Positions 43,288 to 52,273 of a stretch of DNA of 64,000 nt are shown in pieces. The notes below the pieces were generated by a model that saw only the letters and a list, made by a program, of their open reading frames with translations, had not been told where the DNA came from and did no database searches. A program made the position numbers and the translations under genes. Origin of the DNA: Planctomycetota bacterium (GTDB lineage Bacteria > Planctomycetota > Planctomycetia > Planctomycetales > Planctomycetaceae); NCBI GenBank assembly GCA_018242525.1, contig JAFEBS010000034.1, positions 1-64,000 on the forward strand, written 5' to 3'. Each line of letters opens with the position of its first letter. The first letter of the stretch is position 1.

Positions 43288-43698
43288 GTTTTGCGCATCC
43301 TTCTGGAGACAACCCCTCGACGACAGTTTTACGCGTCTCATCTTCCTTGACGCCAACTGTCCACGGGCGGTTCCTACCGCGCCACCAGCCCACTTGGAGC
43401 ATCTTTCCGAATCTTTTGTACCGCCGTGAGTTGACTGCTGTCAACGAGGCGAACGATCGCAACGGTAATTCGTGATCAAATGTCCGGGCAGCGGGCGTTG
43501 TCCATCAACGCTGGCAGATGTACCCGCTATGGGAAGGGGTCTGAACCCTTTGTTGAGCAAAGTTGGGTCTGTGCGATTTGCCTCTGTTAACGTCGGATTC
43601 GCCCCGTGGGAATTGTTTCTGCCCGATTCATCGCTAAAATCTTCCCTTTTTCCGGTTCGCAGACTGCGGGCCGAAATCTCGCACCCACGGCCGACAGA
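43288..43698. other. Divergent intergenic region upstream of guaA with a repeat end
   Basis: No gene is seen. The segment 43535-43562 (AGGGGTCTGAACCCTTTGTT, then GAGCAAAG) resembles an end of MITE family B in a diverged form, matching the partial end at 11823. Promoters of both divergent genes must lie here, but no box was clear enough to call. Confidence 0.4.
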
Positions 43699-45297
43699 AT
43701 GACAGCGACTACTGCATCCGCATCCAAAAGCTCCGAGAGCGGATTCGTTGATCCCAAACAGGAAGAGTTGATCCTGGTTCTCGATTTTGGGGGACAGACG
43801 GCGCAACTTATCGCCCGGCGCGTGCGTGACCAGAATGTCTTCTGTCAGCTTGTCCGTCATGACCTGTCTCTAGAACGGATTCGGGAACTGAATCCCCGCG
43901 GTCTGATTCTGTCGGGGGGGCCGGCCAGCGTCTACGACCCGGGTGCTCCACAGGTCGATCCAGCACTGTTCAGCCTGGGAATCCCGATCCTGGGGATCTG
44001 CTACGGGATGCATTTGTGCTGCCAGGCGCTGGGGGGAGCAGTCAAGCCAGGAGTGAAGCGGGAATTCGGCCGGACCGAATGTCAAGTGGTGAAATCGGCC
44101 CTCCTGTTGGAGGGGCTGCCCGCATCAACCACGGTCTGGATGAGTCACGGGGATCAAGTGGATTCCGACACCGGGTCTTTCATCCCCTTGATGAGTACAC
44201 CGACCTGCCCCTTCGCGGCAGTCAAGCACGCCACGCTGCCGATTTACGGTCTGCAGTTCCATCCCGAAGTGACGCACACGGTTCACGGAACCCAGCTGCT
44301 GTCGAACTTCGTCAAGCAAGTCTGCGGCTGTCACGGGACCTGGAAGATCAGTTCCCTGATTGAGCGTGAAGTCACGTCGATTCGGAACCGCGTCGGCAAC
44401 AGTCGCGTAATCTGCGGCTTGTCGGGTGGAGTCGATTCCTCGGTCGTTGCCGCGATCCTGTACAAGGCGATTGGCTCACAATTGTCATGCATTTTCGTCG
44501 ACAACGGACTGCTGCGCAAAGGAGAGGCGGAAAAAGTCCGGGATCGATTTCAAAACCATTTCAAGACCGACCTGCACGTGGTGGATGCCAGCGAACAGTT
44601 TCTGTCGGAACTCTCCGGTGTCACCGATCCTCAGACCAAGCGCACGATCATCGGCCGGGTGTTCATTGAAGTCTTTCGCCAGGAAGCCAAATCGATCAAT
44701 GACGCTCGCTTCCTGGCCCAGGGAACCTTGTACCCTGACGTGATTGAATCCGGTGCCGATGCGGACGGTCCCGCGGCGACGATCAAGGCCCACCATAACG
44801 TGGGTGGCCTTCCCGCCGAACTGGGCTTCGAATTGATTGAGCCACTGCGTGATCTATTTAAGGACGAAGTCCGCCGCATGGGTCTGGAACTCGGCCTGAC
44901 AGAAGAACTGGTCTGGCGTCACCCGTTCCCCGGACCCGGTCTGGGAGTCCGCTGCCTGGGGTCGCTGAGCGCCGATCGCCTTGCCAAACTGCGGGAAGCG
45001 GACGCCATCGTCCTCGAAGAGCTGCGAGCGGCCGGCCTGTATCGCAAGATTCAGCAGGCGTTCGCCGTCCTGTTGCCGGTCCAGTCCGTGGGGGTCATGG
45101 GTGACGGGCGAACGTACGAAGAAGTGATTGCTGTGCGGGCGGTGCAGACTGACGACTTCATGACCGCCGACTGGTTCCCCATGCCTCACGAAGTGTTGGG
45201 CAGAATCTCCACGCGAATCATCAACGAGGTCCGCGGAGTCAACCGCGTCGTCTATGACATCAGTTCCAAGCCGCCGAGCACGATTGAGTGGGAATGA
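43699..45297 (+). CDS. guaA: GMP synthase (glutamine-hydrolysing)
   Basis: A 532-aa enzyme making GMP from XMP. The glutamine amidotransferase domain has the nucleophile Cys101 in GIPILGICYGMHL and the His-x-Glu pair in YGLQFHPEVTHT. The ATP pyrophosphatase domain has the P-loop VICGLSGGVDSSVVAAIL near residue 240, then FVDNGLLRKGE and LAQGTLYPDVIESG. The C-terminal dimerisation domain carries HPFPGPGLGVRCLG and ends VVYDISSKPPSTIEWE. ATG 43699 lacks a strong ribosome site; upstream in-frame codons give an N-terminal sequence without family match. About 20 N-terminal residues exceed the usual start. Confidence 0.96.
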   Translation: MTATTASASKSSESGFVDPKQEELILVLDFGGQTAQLIARRVRDQNVFCQLVRHDLSLERIRELNPRGLILSGGPASVYDPGAPQVDPALFSLGIPILGICYGMHLCCQALGGAVKPGVKREFGRTECQVVKSALLLEGLPASTTVWMSHGDQVDSDTGSFIPLMSTPTCPFAAVKHATLPIYGLQFHPEVTHTVHGTQLLSNFVKQVCGCHGTWKISSLIEREVTSIRNRVGNSRVICGLSGGVDSSVVAAILYKAIGSQLSCIFVDNGLLRKGEAEKVRDRFQNHFKTDLHVVDASEQFLSELSGVTDPQTKRTIIGRVFIEVFRQEAKSINDARFLAQGTLYPDVIESGADADGPAATIKAHHNVGGLPAELGFELIEPLRDLFKDEVRRMGLELGLTEELVWRHPFPGPGLGVRCLGSLSADRLAKLREADAIVLEELRAAGLYRKIQQAFAVLLPVQSVGVMGDGRTYEEVIAVRAVQTDDFMTADWFPMPHEVLGRISTRIINEVRGVNRVVYDISSKPPSTIEWE

Positions 45298-45324
45298 TGT
45301 GAGGTTTCAGCACGGTGCAACATG

Positions 45325-45348
45325 CGTCCCCTTACTCGCAGGGGGACG
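45325..45348 (+). terminator. Possible terminator hairpin after guaA
   Basis: CGTCCCC (45325-45331) and GGGGACG (45342-45348) pair across a 10-base loop, 28 bases after the guaA stop. There is no T run, so termination efficiency is doubtful. It may serve both guaA and the convergent hisG. Confidence 0.35.
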
Positions 45349-45376
45349 AATGAAAGCAACGACAAGCCTGGAACGC

Positions 45377-46255
45377 CTAATCGATAATCTTGTTAATCGG
45401 GTATTCTACGATCCCCATGGCCCCGGCCGCTTTCAGTCGGGGAACGATCATGCGGACATACGATTCGTCGACAATCGTGTTGACGTCGACCCAATCGGGA
45501 TCAGACAGTGAAGCGACGGTCGGCTTCTGCAGAGCCGGAAGTTGCTGCAGGACGGTCGCCAGGTCGACTCGGCGGACGTTCATCAGCAGGCCGACTTTCC
45601 CTTCGGCGGCCAGGCATGATTTGAGCATCAAGGAGATGTTTTCCAGCTTTTCACGCTTCCACGCATCCTGCCATGAGGCCTTGTTGGAAATCAGTCGGGT
45701 GGTGCTCTGCAGGATTTCATCGACGATCCGCAGGTTGTTGGCGCGAAGTGAACTGCCGGTCTCGGTCACTTCGACGATCGCATCAGCCAGCTTGGGCGGT
45801 TTGACTTCGGTGGCTCCCCACGAAAACTCTACGTTTGCTTCGACGCCATGCTGAGCCAGGTACTGACGCGTCAGCCCGACCACCTCGGTGGCGATCCGTT
45901 TGCCGGCCAGATCCTTGACACTTTTTACGGGAGAATCGTTGGGAACACACAAGACCCATCGAACCGGCCGACGGCTGACCTTGGAGAACATCAGTTCGCA
46001 GACTTCGTGAACCTGCGCGTTGTTTTCCAGGATCCAGTCATAGCCGGTGATCCCTGCATCCAACACACCCTGCTCGACGTAACGGGCCATTTCCTGGGCG
46101 CGGATCAGCATGCACTCGACTTCCGGATCATCGATTTCCGGGTAATACGAGCGGGACGAAAACTTGATCGTGTACCCCGCCTTCTTGAACAGTTCGGCGG
46201 TGGATTCCTGCAGGCTGCCGGCCGGAATGCCCAGCTTGAGAGACTTGTCAGACAT
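45377..46255 (-). CDS. hisG: ATP phosphoribosyltransferase, long form
   Basis: A 292-aa HisG catalysing the first step of histidine synthesis (ATP plus PRPP). Seen: LKLGIPAGSLQESTAELFKKAGY at the N-terminus, DAGITGYDWILEN, and the phosphate loop region VEVTETGSSLRANNLRIVDE. The C-terminal ~75 residues (LLMNVRRVDLATVLQQLPAL to the end) are the regulatory ACT-like domain, so this is the hexameric, histidine-inhibited form that needs no HisZ. ATG 46255 begins the domain; the open frame reaches 46402 but overlaps the upstream hisI end. hisI lies 56 bases upstream on the same strand, forming a hisI-hisG pair. Confidence 0.95.
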   Translation of the reverse strand: MSDKSLKLGIPAGSLQESTAELFKKAGYTIKFSSRSYYPEIDDPEVECMLIRAQEMARYVEQGVLDAGITGYDWILENNAQVHEVCELMFSKVSRRPVRWVLCVPNDSPVKSVKDLAGKRIATEVVGLTRQYLAQHGVEANVEFSWGATEVKPPKLADAIVEVTETGSSLRANNLRIVDEILQSTTRLISNKASWQDAWKREKLENISLMLKSCLAAEGKVGLLMNVRRVDLATVLQQLPALQKPTVASLSDPDWVDVNTIVDESYVRMIVPRLKAAGAMGIVEYPINKIID

Positions 46256-46311
46256 GGTGAACCTGATGGTAGTTGGATCTTGGCGGGATGATTCGCGGCA
46301 GGCCGCGGCAC

Positions 46312-46701
46312 TTATTTCTTGTAGACAGTCTTCGGATCGAAGACTCGTTCGCCAACGACGGTGACATGGCCCGTTTGAGGATCGATCTGGCGAAAGAAGC
46401 AACTCCGAAAGCCTTCGTGACAGGCGGCTCCGCCGATCTGATTGACCTTCACCAGTAGCGTGTCCGCATCACAGTCGTAAAACAGGGCCATCAATTCCTG
46501 CACATTGCCGCTTTCCTCACCCTTCCGCCAGAGCTTCTGGCGGCTGCGACTGTAATAGCAGACCCGACCGGTTCGCAGCGTTTCGGCATACGCTTCGGCG
46601 TTCATGTACGCCAGCATCAACACATCGCCCGTCGCCGCGTCCTGCGCGATGACGGGGATCAAATCGGATTTTGAAAAGTCAGGTCCATTGATCTCAAGCA
46701 T
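46312..46701 (-). CDS. hisI: Phosphoribosyl-AMP cyclohydrolase
   Basis: A 129-aa HisI catalysing ring opening of phosphoribosyl-AMP in histidine synthesis. Family blocks: IPVIAQDAATGDVLMLAYMN, the motif YYSRSRQKLWRKGEESGNVQ, the metal-binding DCDADTLLVKV, and zinc ligands in CHEGFRSCFFR. No HisE domain is fused. It starts at ATG 46701 and lies 56 bases upstream of hisG on the same strand; the other his genes are elsewhere in the genome. Confidence 0.95.
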   Translation of the reverse strand: MLEINGPDFSKSDLIPVIAQDAATGDVLMLAYMNAEAYAETLRTGRVCYYSRSRQKLWRKGEESGNVQELMALFYDCDADTLLVKVNQIGGAACHEGFRSCFFRQIDPQTGHVTVVGERVFDPKTVYKK

Positions 46702-46952
46702 TGGTCGGCAAAGCCTTTGTAGATCGACGATTGCGAATACGACGCACCTTCTCGGGCGAGCCTATAAGCTAACAGCAACCGAGACTCGAAACCAGTTTCA
46801 GGGGGGACGCCTTCCACCGGACGCAGGTTCGCGGAAGTTTGGTGTGGAATTTCGCAGGTTTGACGCCCACACCAGCGATTGCAATGCCGGCTGTCTCCTT
46901 GTCACCCCTCTGTCGCAACCATCAATCGGATTTGCAGTTGCGTTGCGGAAAC

Positions 46953-48107
46953 TCAGTACCGTTGAACGAATCCCCCGGGCAGCCTGCGGACCAGTCGCTT
47001 CATTTCCAGAATTGTGAGCGTCGACAGCACGCGTGACGTTTCAATCGCGGCGACGCGCATCACTTCGTCGACGGCGACCGGTTCGTTGGTCACCAGGTTC
47101 AGGATCATTCGTTGTTGATCCGACAACTGCAGTTCTGCCGGCCGATGGACGGTCTCGGTCGCGGAGACCTGGACAGGAGCGACCAATGGGCCCAGGGTAC
47201 TCAAGACGTCATCGACTCCACGGATCAATGTGGCCCCGTCACGGATCAGATCCAGGCAGCCAAAACTTGCTTCACTATCGACTCGGCCCGGCAAGGCGAA
47301 GACTTCACGATTCTGCTCCATCGCATGTCGAGCGGTATGCAGAGCCCCGCTGTTGCGGCCGGCCTCGACAAGGATCACACCCATCGACAGCCCCGAGATG
47401 ATCCGGTTCCGCTGGGGAAACAGGCCGGATTTGGGTTGTTGATCCATCGGGGATTCCGTCAGCAGGCAACCGTGTTGGCGAATCGAATCCGCCAGTTCGA
47501 CATGTTCCGGCGGATAAACCGTCCCCAGCCCGGTCGCACAGACGGCGATTGTCCGTCCCCCCGCCTCAATGGCCCCCTTGTGTGCTTCGGCATCGATCCC
47601 TCGGGCCAGGCCGCTGATCACGGTCACGCCCGCTCGAGCCAACCCCTGTGCCAGCCGGTTGGCCTGCTTCCGTCCATACTCGGTACAGTGTCGCGAGCCG
47701 ACGATGCCAATTGCCAATTGGTCCACAGGCAACAATGTTCCCTGACAATACAGCACGGTCGGAGGGTCGGGAATGCGGTCCAGCGGTGCGGGATAGCCGC
47801 CATGACCACGCATCAACAAAGAAGCTCCAGCAGCGTTGGCTCGCGCCAATTCTTCGCGCGCAGCCTGTTCGGTTCCATGGGTGACGACCGACATCGCCAG
47901 CTTCGGGCCGACATTCGGTACCTCTTGCAGTTGCGACACGCTGGCCTGCAGGATCGCGGTCGGCGTTTCAAACCGTTCCAGCAGTCGTTGATAAGTTCGC
48001 GGGCCAAGGCCGGGGACCAGGTTCAGACGCAACACGCTCAGGAGAGCCTGCTCAGAATCCTCCGCAGGCGTTTCCTCGTCTTCGGCGGGAAACAGTTCGT
48101 TGCGCAT
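46953..48107 (-). CDS. dprA: DNA processing protein DprA
   Basis: A 384-aa DprA/Smf protein that loads RecA onto incoming single-stranded DNA during natural transformation. The N-terminal ~90 residues have helix-hairpin-helix character (LVPGLGPRTYQRLLERF, EVPNVGPKLA). The Rossmann core contains AIGIVGSRHCTEYGRKQANR, VISGLARGIDAEAHKGA, FPQRNRIISGLSMGVILVEAG, and GSAL-like RNSGALHTARHAMEQNREVFALPG. The C-terminal winged-helix domain is QQRMILNLVTNEPVAVDEVM. The ceramidase-like gene ends 14 bases upstream of the start, so both are likely one transcript. Completeness suggests competence-type DNA uptake or recombination is retained. Confidence 0.95.
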   Translation of the reverse strand: MRNELFPAEDEETPAEDSEQALLSVLRLNLVPGLGPRTYQRLLERFETPTAILQASVSQLQEVPNVGPKLAMSVVTHGTEQAAREELARANAAGASLLMRGHGGYPAPLDRIPDPPTVLYCQGTLLPVDQLAIGIVGSRHCTEYGRKQANRLAQGLARAGVTVISGLARGIDAEAHKGAIEAGGRTIAVCATGLGTVYPPEHVELADSIRQHGCLLTESPMDQQPKSGLFPQRNRIISGLSMGVILVEAGRNSGALHTARHAMEQNREVFALPGRVDSEASFGCLDLIRDGATLIRGVDDVLSTLGPLVAPVQVSATETVHRPAELQLSDQQRMILNLVTNEPVAVDEVMRVAAIETSRVLSTLTILEMKRLVRRLPGGFVQRY

Positions 48108-48121
48108 CAGCGTATGGGAGA

Positions 48122-49600
48122 TCAGTGGAGGGGCGATGGAGGATTCGGCGGTGAAGCCAATTCCTGGATGAGTTCGGTCGCTGCCTGGATCACCTGTTCC
48201 AGGCAGCCTTGCTGCAATATGGACACTTCTTCCTGATACAGGCCTTTTCCGTACGAAGACTCGTCGGGCAGATACCAGACATTGGACCCGTTGGCGATTG
48301 TCCCGATCACGAGCGCGATGTTGGGAAAACGCTCACGCAGCACTCGCTGCAGCACATTGTAATGCTCACCATCCAATGCCAGCCAGATGGCGTCGCCAAT
48401 CTGCCAGGCAACAATCGGGTACGGGTAGGTGGTCCCCTGGGGTAATGAAGCCACACGAGTCAGTCGGCGGTTGGCTCGTTCAATCATCGCCCGTGCATCG
48501 CGAGCCTGGATTGGCCGTCCGGTAGTTCGCGCCTGTTCTTCAACCGAATGCCAATGAACCAGGTCCTGTTCCAACTCGGCACGGACGGGCAAGTCCTGGC
48601 GATAGGCGATCGGCACGATGATTCGTCGCGACCGCCATCCGCTTCGCAATGCGATCCGTTCTGAGGATTCCGGCCGGTGTTCCCAGACCCCCAGAGTCGC
48701 TCCCGAGACAACCGGCTTCACATAGGCAAAACAGGTGCCTGGCGATGGCAGGGCTTCCAGGGCCGCCAGAGCCGCATACCCCAGTCGGCGGCCGTTTCGG
48801 TCCGCGACACGCACATCCCCGACGAATCCTTCGCGCGGACCAATGTCGCCAGACGCCCCTTGAATAAACAGGCACGGTGTAGATGTGGCTGTTTCAACGA
48901 CCTCCCGCATCGCTCCGATGTAATCGGGACTGATCAGAGTATTTTCCCAAGCCAGCGTCGTGGGATGGCAGGCATAATTGACGACGGTGGCGAGCGTCTG
49001 ATGGGTGTCACTGGTGATCCGAGCCACCAGGACCGTGTCATCGGCGATACCCGTTGGATTGAAGCCGCAGACAGAGTGGCCGCGCTCTTCGTCCAGGAAA
49101 TCCCGGTTCGTCGCCAGATCGGAATGGCCGTAACCGTAGACAATGGTGGCGGGTTTCAGCTGTTCGAGAGCTTCTCGAACCAGCCTGGCAAGATTGGCCG
49201 CCAGTGCCTCCAGGTACGGCGGAATCAGGTCGCCACCTGGCAACTCGCGCCGCTCCAATCCCATCAGGCCTGCACCGTGGGTATGTGAGAAGAACACCGT
49301 CAACTGATCCTGCGAGATTCCGGTTGCCTGGCTGACGGAATTCAGCAGCGCGGCCATCTCGGTCGTCCAGAGTAGGCAATGATCGACGGCCAGAACCACG
49401 TGCTGCTGGTCCATTTTCATCGCACCGCTGCCGCTTCCCCGCAGCACGAGAGCTGTGGCGGTCAGTGGCCGGTGGACGCCCGTGGAACGATCATGAGTGG
49501 CCGCCCCCCACATGCGATGATAGATTCCGACCGGCGGAGTGATGTCACACCGGGCCACGGCGGCCAGGCAGCGACTTTGCGGCGTTTCGACGACCGTCAT
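48122..49600 (-). CDS. Neutral/alkaline ceramidase-like protein
   Basis: A 492-aa protein similar to the N-terminal catalytic part of neutral/alkaline non-lysosomal ceramidases. Blocks: VARCDITPPVGIYHRMWG, the allowance for metal-binding SHTHGAG, FNPTGIADD, NYACHPTTLAWENTLISPDY, and FIQGASGDIGPREGF. No signal peptide is seen with ATG 49600, so it is predicted cytoplasmic, unlike secreted ceramidases. This short form is widespread in planctomycetes and its substrate is unproved. AAGGGGAA precedes the ATG; the frame extends to 49747 without family match. It leads into dprA. Confidence 0.82.
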   Translation of the reverse strand: MTVVETPQSRCLAAVARCDITPPVGIYHRMWGAATHDRSTGVHRPLTATALVLRGSGSGAMKMDQQHVVLAVDHCLLWTTEMAALLNSVSQATGISQDQLTVFFSHTHGAGLMGLERRELPGGDLIPPYLEALAANLARLVREALEQLKPATIVYGYGHSDLATNRDFLDEERGHSVCGFNPTGIADDTVLVARITSDTHQTLATVVNYACHPTTLAWENTLISPDYIGAMREVVETATSTPCLFIQGASGDIGPREGFVGDVRVADRNGRRLGYAALAALEALPSPGTCFAYVKPVVSGATLGVWEHRPESSERIALRSGWRSRRIIVPIAYRQDLPVRAELEQDLVHWHSVEEQARTTGRPIQARDARAMIERANRRLTRVASLPQGTTYPYPIVAWQIGDAIWLALDGEHYNVLQRVLRERFPNIALVIGTIANGSNVWYLPDESSYGKGLYQEEVSILQQGCLEQVIQAATELIQELASPPNPPSPLH

Positions 49601-49815
49601 GCAGTTCCCCTTACTGACTGAGCCTGGCAGACGCAGGACGGTCCCCGAGGCAGGCCCCAACAGCTTGTTCAATTTCCACGCTGGCGGCAAGTCGTGGTGG
49701 CATTGGCCAAATCCCGCTTTCAGAGTCGGTTTTCGGGAACACTGCACCCGTCGGTCTCGTCGAACCGGATTGTTGTCGCGATTACCTCACCCTTTTCCTT
49801 ATGGGAGTCTCATTC

Positions 49816-50532
49816 ATGGCACGTTTCGTCTGTTCGTTCCTGCTGATGTCCTGTTGTGTTGCGTCGGCGGACGAATTCAAACTGGCACCACGGCATGTCG
49901 CTGTGACGGGGACGTCCATCACGAGAGTACAGCCGGACACTGTGGTCTGGCACGTCAGCATTCGGCGAGACAACAAGGATCTGGCCAAGGCGACAGCCGA
50001 TGCGGACGCAGGCGTCAGAAAGGTGCTGGCATTGCGGGACGAATTGAAGTTGAAGCCCGAAGATGTCCAGACCGGATACTTGACGGTACAGAAGATCTAT
50101 GACCGGGATCAGGCGGGAAACCAGACGTCGTTCCGGAATTTTCAAGTCATTCGCACGGTGTCGATTCGTCAACGCGACACCAGCCGCTTCGATGAGATCC
50201 TGGCTCAATTGACGGGGGCTGCGGATGTCGAAGTGAGTTACTCGCTGGAATCGTCGGAGTATCATGCCATGCGTACGAAGACGCGCCTGGAGGCGGTCAG
50301 CGCGGCCCGCAAGAAAGCGACGGAAATGACAGAGTTGCTGGGATCAAAAGTGGGCCGGGTCCTACGGATCGCGGAACCTCACGAATCTTTTGGCTCAGGT
50401 TACCTGGGCGTCAGCAATTCGGTGTACAGCGCCCCACGAGCAGCCGAACCCGATCAGGCACCAGGGACATTCGCCCCGGGAGCCATCGAAGTGAAAGTGA
50501 GTATCGAAGTCGCCTTTGAGATTATTGAATAA
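49816..50532 (+). CDS. Exported SIMPL-domain (DUF541) protein
   Basis: A 238-aa periplasmic or secreted SIMPL protein. Signal peptide FVCSFLLMSCCVASA. Domain blocks: VAVTGTSITRVQPDTVVWHV, the central DVQTGYLTVQKIYD, a long helix in RTKTRLEAVSAARKKATEMT followed by LGSKVGRVLRIAEP, and the closing strand IEVKVSIEVAFEI. The family includes E. coli YggE-type proteins linked to oxidative stress; the mechanism is unknown. ATG 49816 has GGGAG upstream; the in-frame ATG at 49801 itself overlaps that site. Confidence 0.88.
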   Translation: MARFVCSFLLMSCCVASADEFKLAPRHVAVTGTSITRVQPDTVVWHVSIRRDNKDLAKATADADAGVRKVLALRDELKLKPEDVQTGYLTVQKIYDRDQAGNQTSFRNFQVIRTVSIRQRDTSRFDEILAQLTGAADVEVSYSLESSEYHAMRTKTRLEAVSAARKKATEMTELLGSKVGRVLRIAEPHESFGSGYLGVSNSVYSAPRAAEPDQAPGTFAPGAIEVKVSIEVAFEIIE

Positions 50533-50569
50533 TTCGACCTCTGGACAAAGCCGCCACAAAAAAGCAGGC

Positions 50570-51844
50570 CTACGGGTTTTCAACCCGATACAGGTGTCCT
50601 TTTGATCGCAGGATTAGCGCTTTGCCTGCCACGGCGGGGGAGGCGACGAAGCCTTCGTCGAATTTGTTGTCGGCAACGAGCTTGAATTCGCGACCAGCCT
50701 CAAACACGGGGATATGCCCCTGTTGCGAGAAGCAGTAGACCAGTCCATTCGCGTAGAGAGGCGACGCCCAGTATTCACCAGGCAAGCGCGTCGTCCAGAT
50801 CTCAGCACTCGTTTTTGCATCCAGGCAGGAAGCGACGCCGCTATCGTTCATCATGAACAGCAGATCTCCCACCAGCAGTTGTGAGGGGCGTTTCGGAACC
50901 GCCTTGTTGGTACGCCAGGCGATGCTTTTTGTGATGTCCCCCTCTCCTGTCGCCGGGACCGCAACCAGCGGATTGGGGCCGTCGGCGGTACTGATGTACA
51001 GCAGGCCATTCCCGTACAACGGCCGACCGGCGGCGTTCATTCCGCCGTGATGGACGGTCCAGATCGGAGTTCCGCTGGCCGGGTCGTACGCGATCGTCGC
51101 CGAAGCAAACGGACTGATCAGCAGGCGGCGGCCCCCCGCTTCAATCAGCTTGGGGGTGGAATACGCCTTTTTCGCGTCGCCGTCGGTTGTGCCAAAATCG
51201 ACGTTCCGATCCTTTTTCCAGACGGTTTCACCGGTCAACTTGTTCAGCGCCGTGATGTACTGCTGATCGTAGCCGTCAAACGTCAGAAACAGCAGGTCGC
51301 CATCCACGATTGGGGACGAACCGGGGCCACGGAAGTGATCGCATTTCAAATCCGTCCGTTCCCAGATCTTTTTCCCGGTGTTGGTGTCCAGGCACGCCGT
51401 GCCATACGCACCAAAATGGATGTACACCCGGCCCTCTTCGATAAACGGAGTCGGTGAGCCGTAGCTGTTCGTCGCGTGCGTAAACTGGGGAGTATCAACT
51501 TCAAATAACACCAGATCGTGCAGAATCTTGCCCGTCTTCAAGTCAACGCAGACTGCCGACAGCTTCAGCGGTCTGTCGAGCCTGGGCTTTTCCTTGGTGG
51601 TGTTTTGAATTTCCGGAGCATTGGTGATCCAGATTTGATTGCCCCAGATCACGGGTGACGACCACGCCCTGCCGACAATCGGCGTCTTCCAGACGATCGC
51701 GGACGTTCCGTCGGCAAAGGTGACCGGCAACCCCTTTTCCGTCGACGTTCCATCGCCGCGCGGGCCGCGGAATTGATTCCAGTACTCATCAGCCATCGAG
51801 ACCGAGCCGATGCACAACACCAGAGCCGCCATTACCGTTCGCAT
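50570..51844 (-). CDS. Exported PQQ-type beta-propeller protein
   Basis: A 424-aa secreted seven- or eight-bladed propeller. Signal peptide MRTVMAALVLCIGSVSMA, then WNQFRGPRGDGTSTEKGLPV, the usual start of this family in planctomycetes. Repeated blades with the A-x-D-x-x-T-G-x-x-x-W pattern: CVDLKTGKILHDL, CLDTNTGKKIWERTD, ALNKLTGETVWKKD, AYDPASGTPIWTVH, CLDAKTSAEIWTT. No catalytic dehydrogenase residues are evident, so binding or scaffolding is likely. ATG 51844 begins the signal. It converges with the SIMPL gene. Confidence 0.9.
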   Translation of the reverse strand: MRTVMAALVLCIGSVSMADEYWNQFRGPRGDGTSTEKGLPVTFADGTSAIVWKTPIVGRAWSSPVIWGNQIWITNAPEIQNTTKEKPRLDRPLKLSAVCVDLKTGKILHDLVLFEVDTPQFTHATNSYGSPTPFIEEGRVYIHFGAYGTACLDTNTGKKIWERTDLKCDHFRGPGSSPIVDGDLLFLTFDGYDQQYITALNKLTGETVWKKDRNVDFGTTDGDAKKAYSTPKLIEAGGRRLLISPFASATIAYDPASGTPIWTVHHGGMNAAGRPLYGNGLLYISTADGPNPLVAVPATGEGDITKSIAWRTNKAVPKRPSQLLVGDLLFMMNDSGVASCLDAKTSAEIWTTRLPGEYWASPLYANGLVYCFSQQGHIPVFEAGREFKLVADNKFDEGFVASPAVAGKALILRSKGHLYRVENP

Positions 51845-51973
51845 TCCAGACCTCACGAATGACCCACAGAGATCGACCAACGTTGATGCGGATACTGTAG
51901 CCATCCGGACCGTCAATGGCCAAGTGACTGGAGTCTGGAAACCCGAATGGGACCGACCACGAGCGTCGTCAAG

Positions 51974-52136
51974 TCAGGGCGATCGCCTGTTCCAAATTGG
52001 GGTGCCACGGTCTTACCGTCTTCGGGAAGGCCGTGCGAGTGCTTAATTGGCACGGCGATGTCGACGACTCCATATCCTCCATAACCGCCATAACCGTGGC
52101 ACCCGATTCCCCGTTTGAAAAAGGCGATGGCCCTGA
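51974..52136. repeat. Dispersed repeat family C, copy 2 (inverted)
   Basis: It is the reverse complement of the element at 31686-31843, with ends TCAGGGCGATCGCC and GGCGATGGCCCTGA. Inside, the short unit GGTTATGG (reverse strand) is expanded to about three imperfect tandem units where copy 1 has one. It lies in the 429-base gap between the PQQ-propeller gene and oleA, close to the oleA promoter region. Confidence 0.8.
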
Positions 52137-52273
52137 ACCTCAAGCCTGTCAGGGGTGATTTGAAGGGGCAGACACGGTAAAGTGGGGGAGTGGCTGGAGA
52201 ACTGCCTCTTAATCTCTGTCGCAGACTGTTTTGCCTGCCTGACTGCCTGCCCTGTTGCGAGCTGCCCGTCCTT

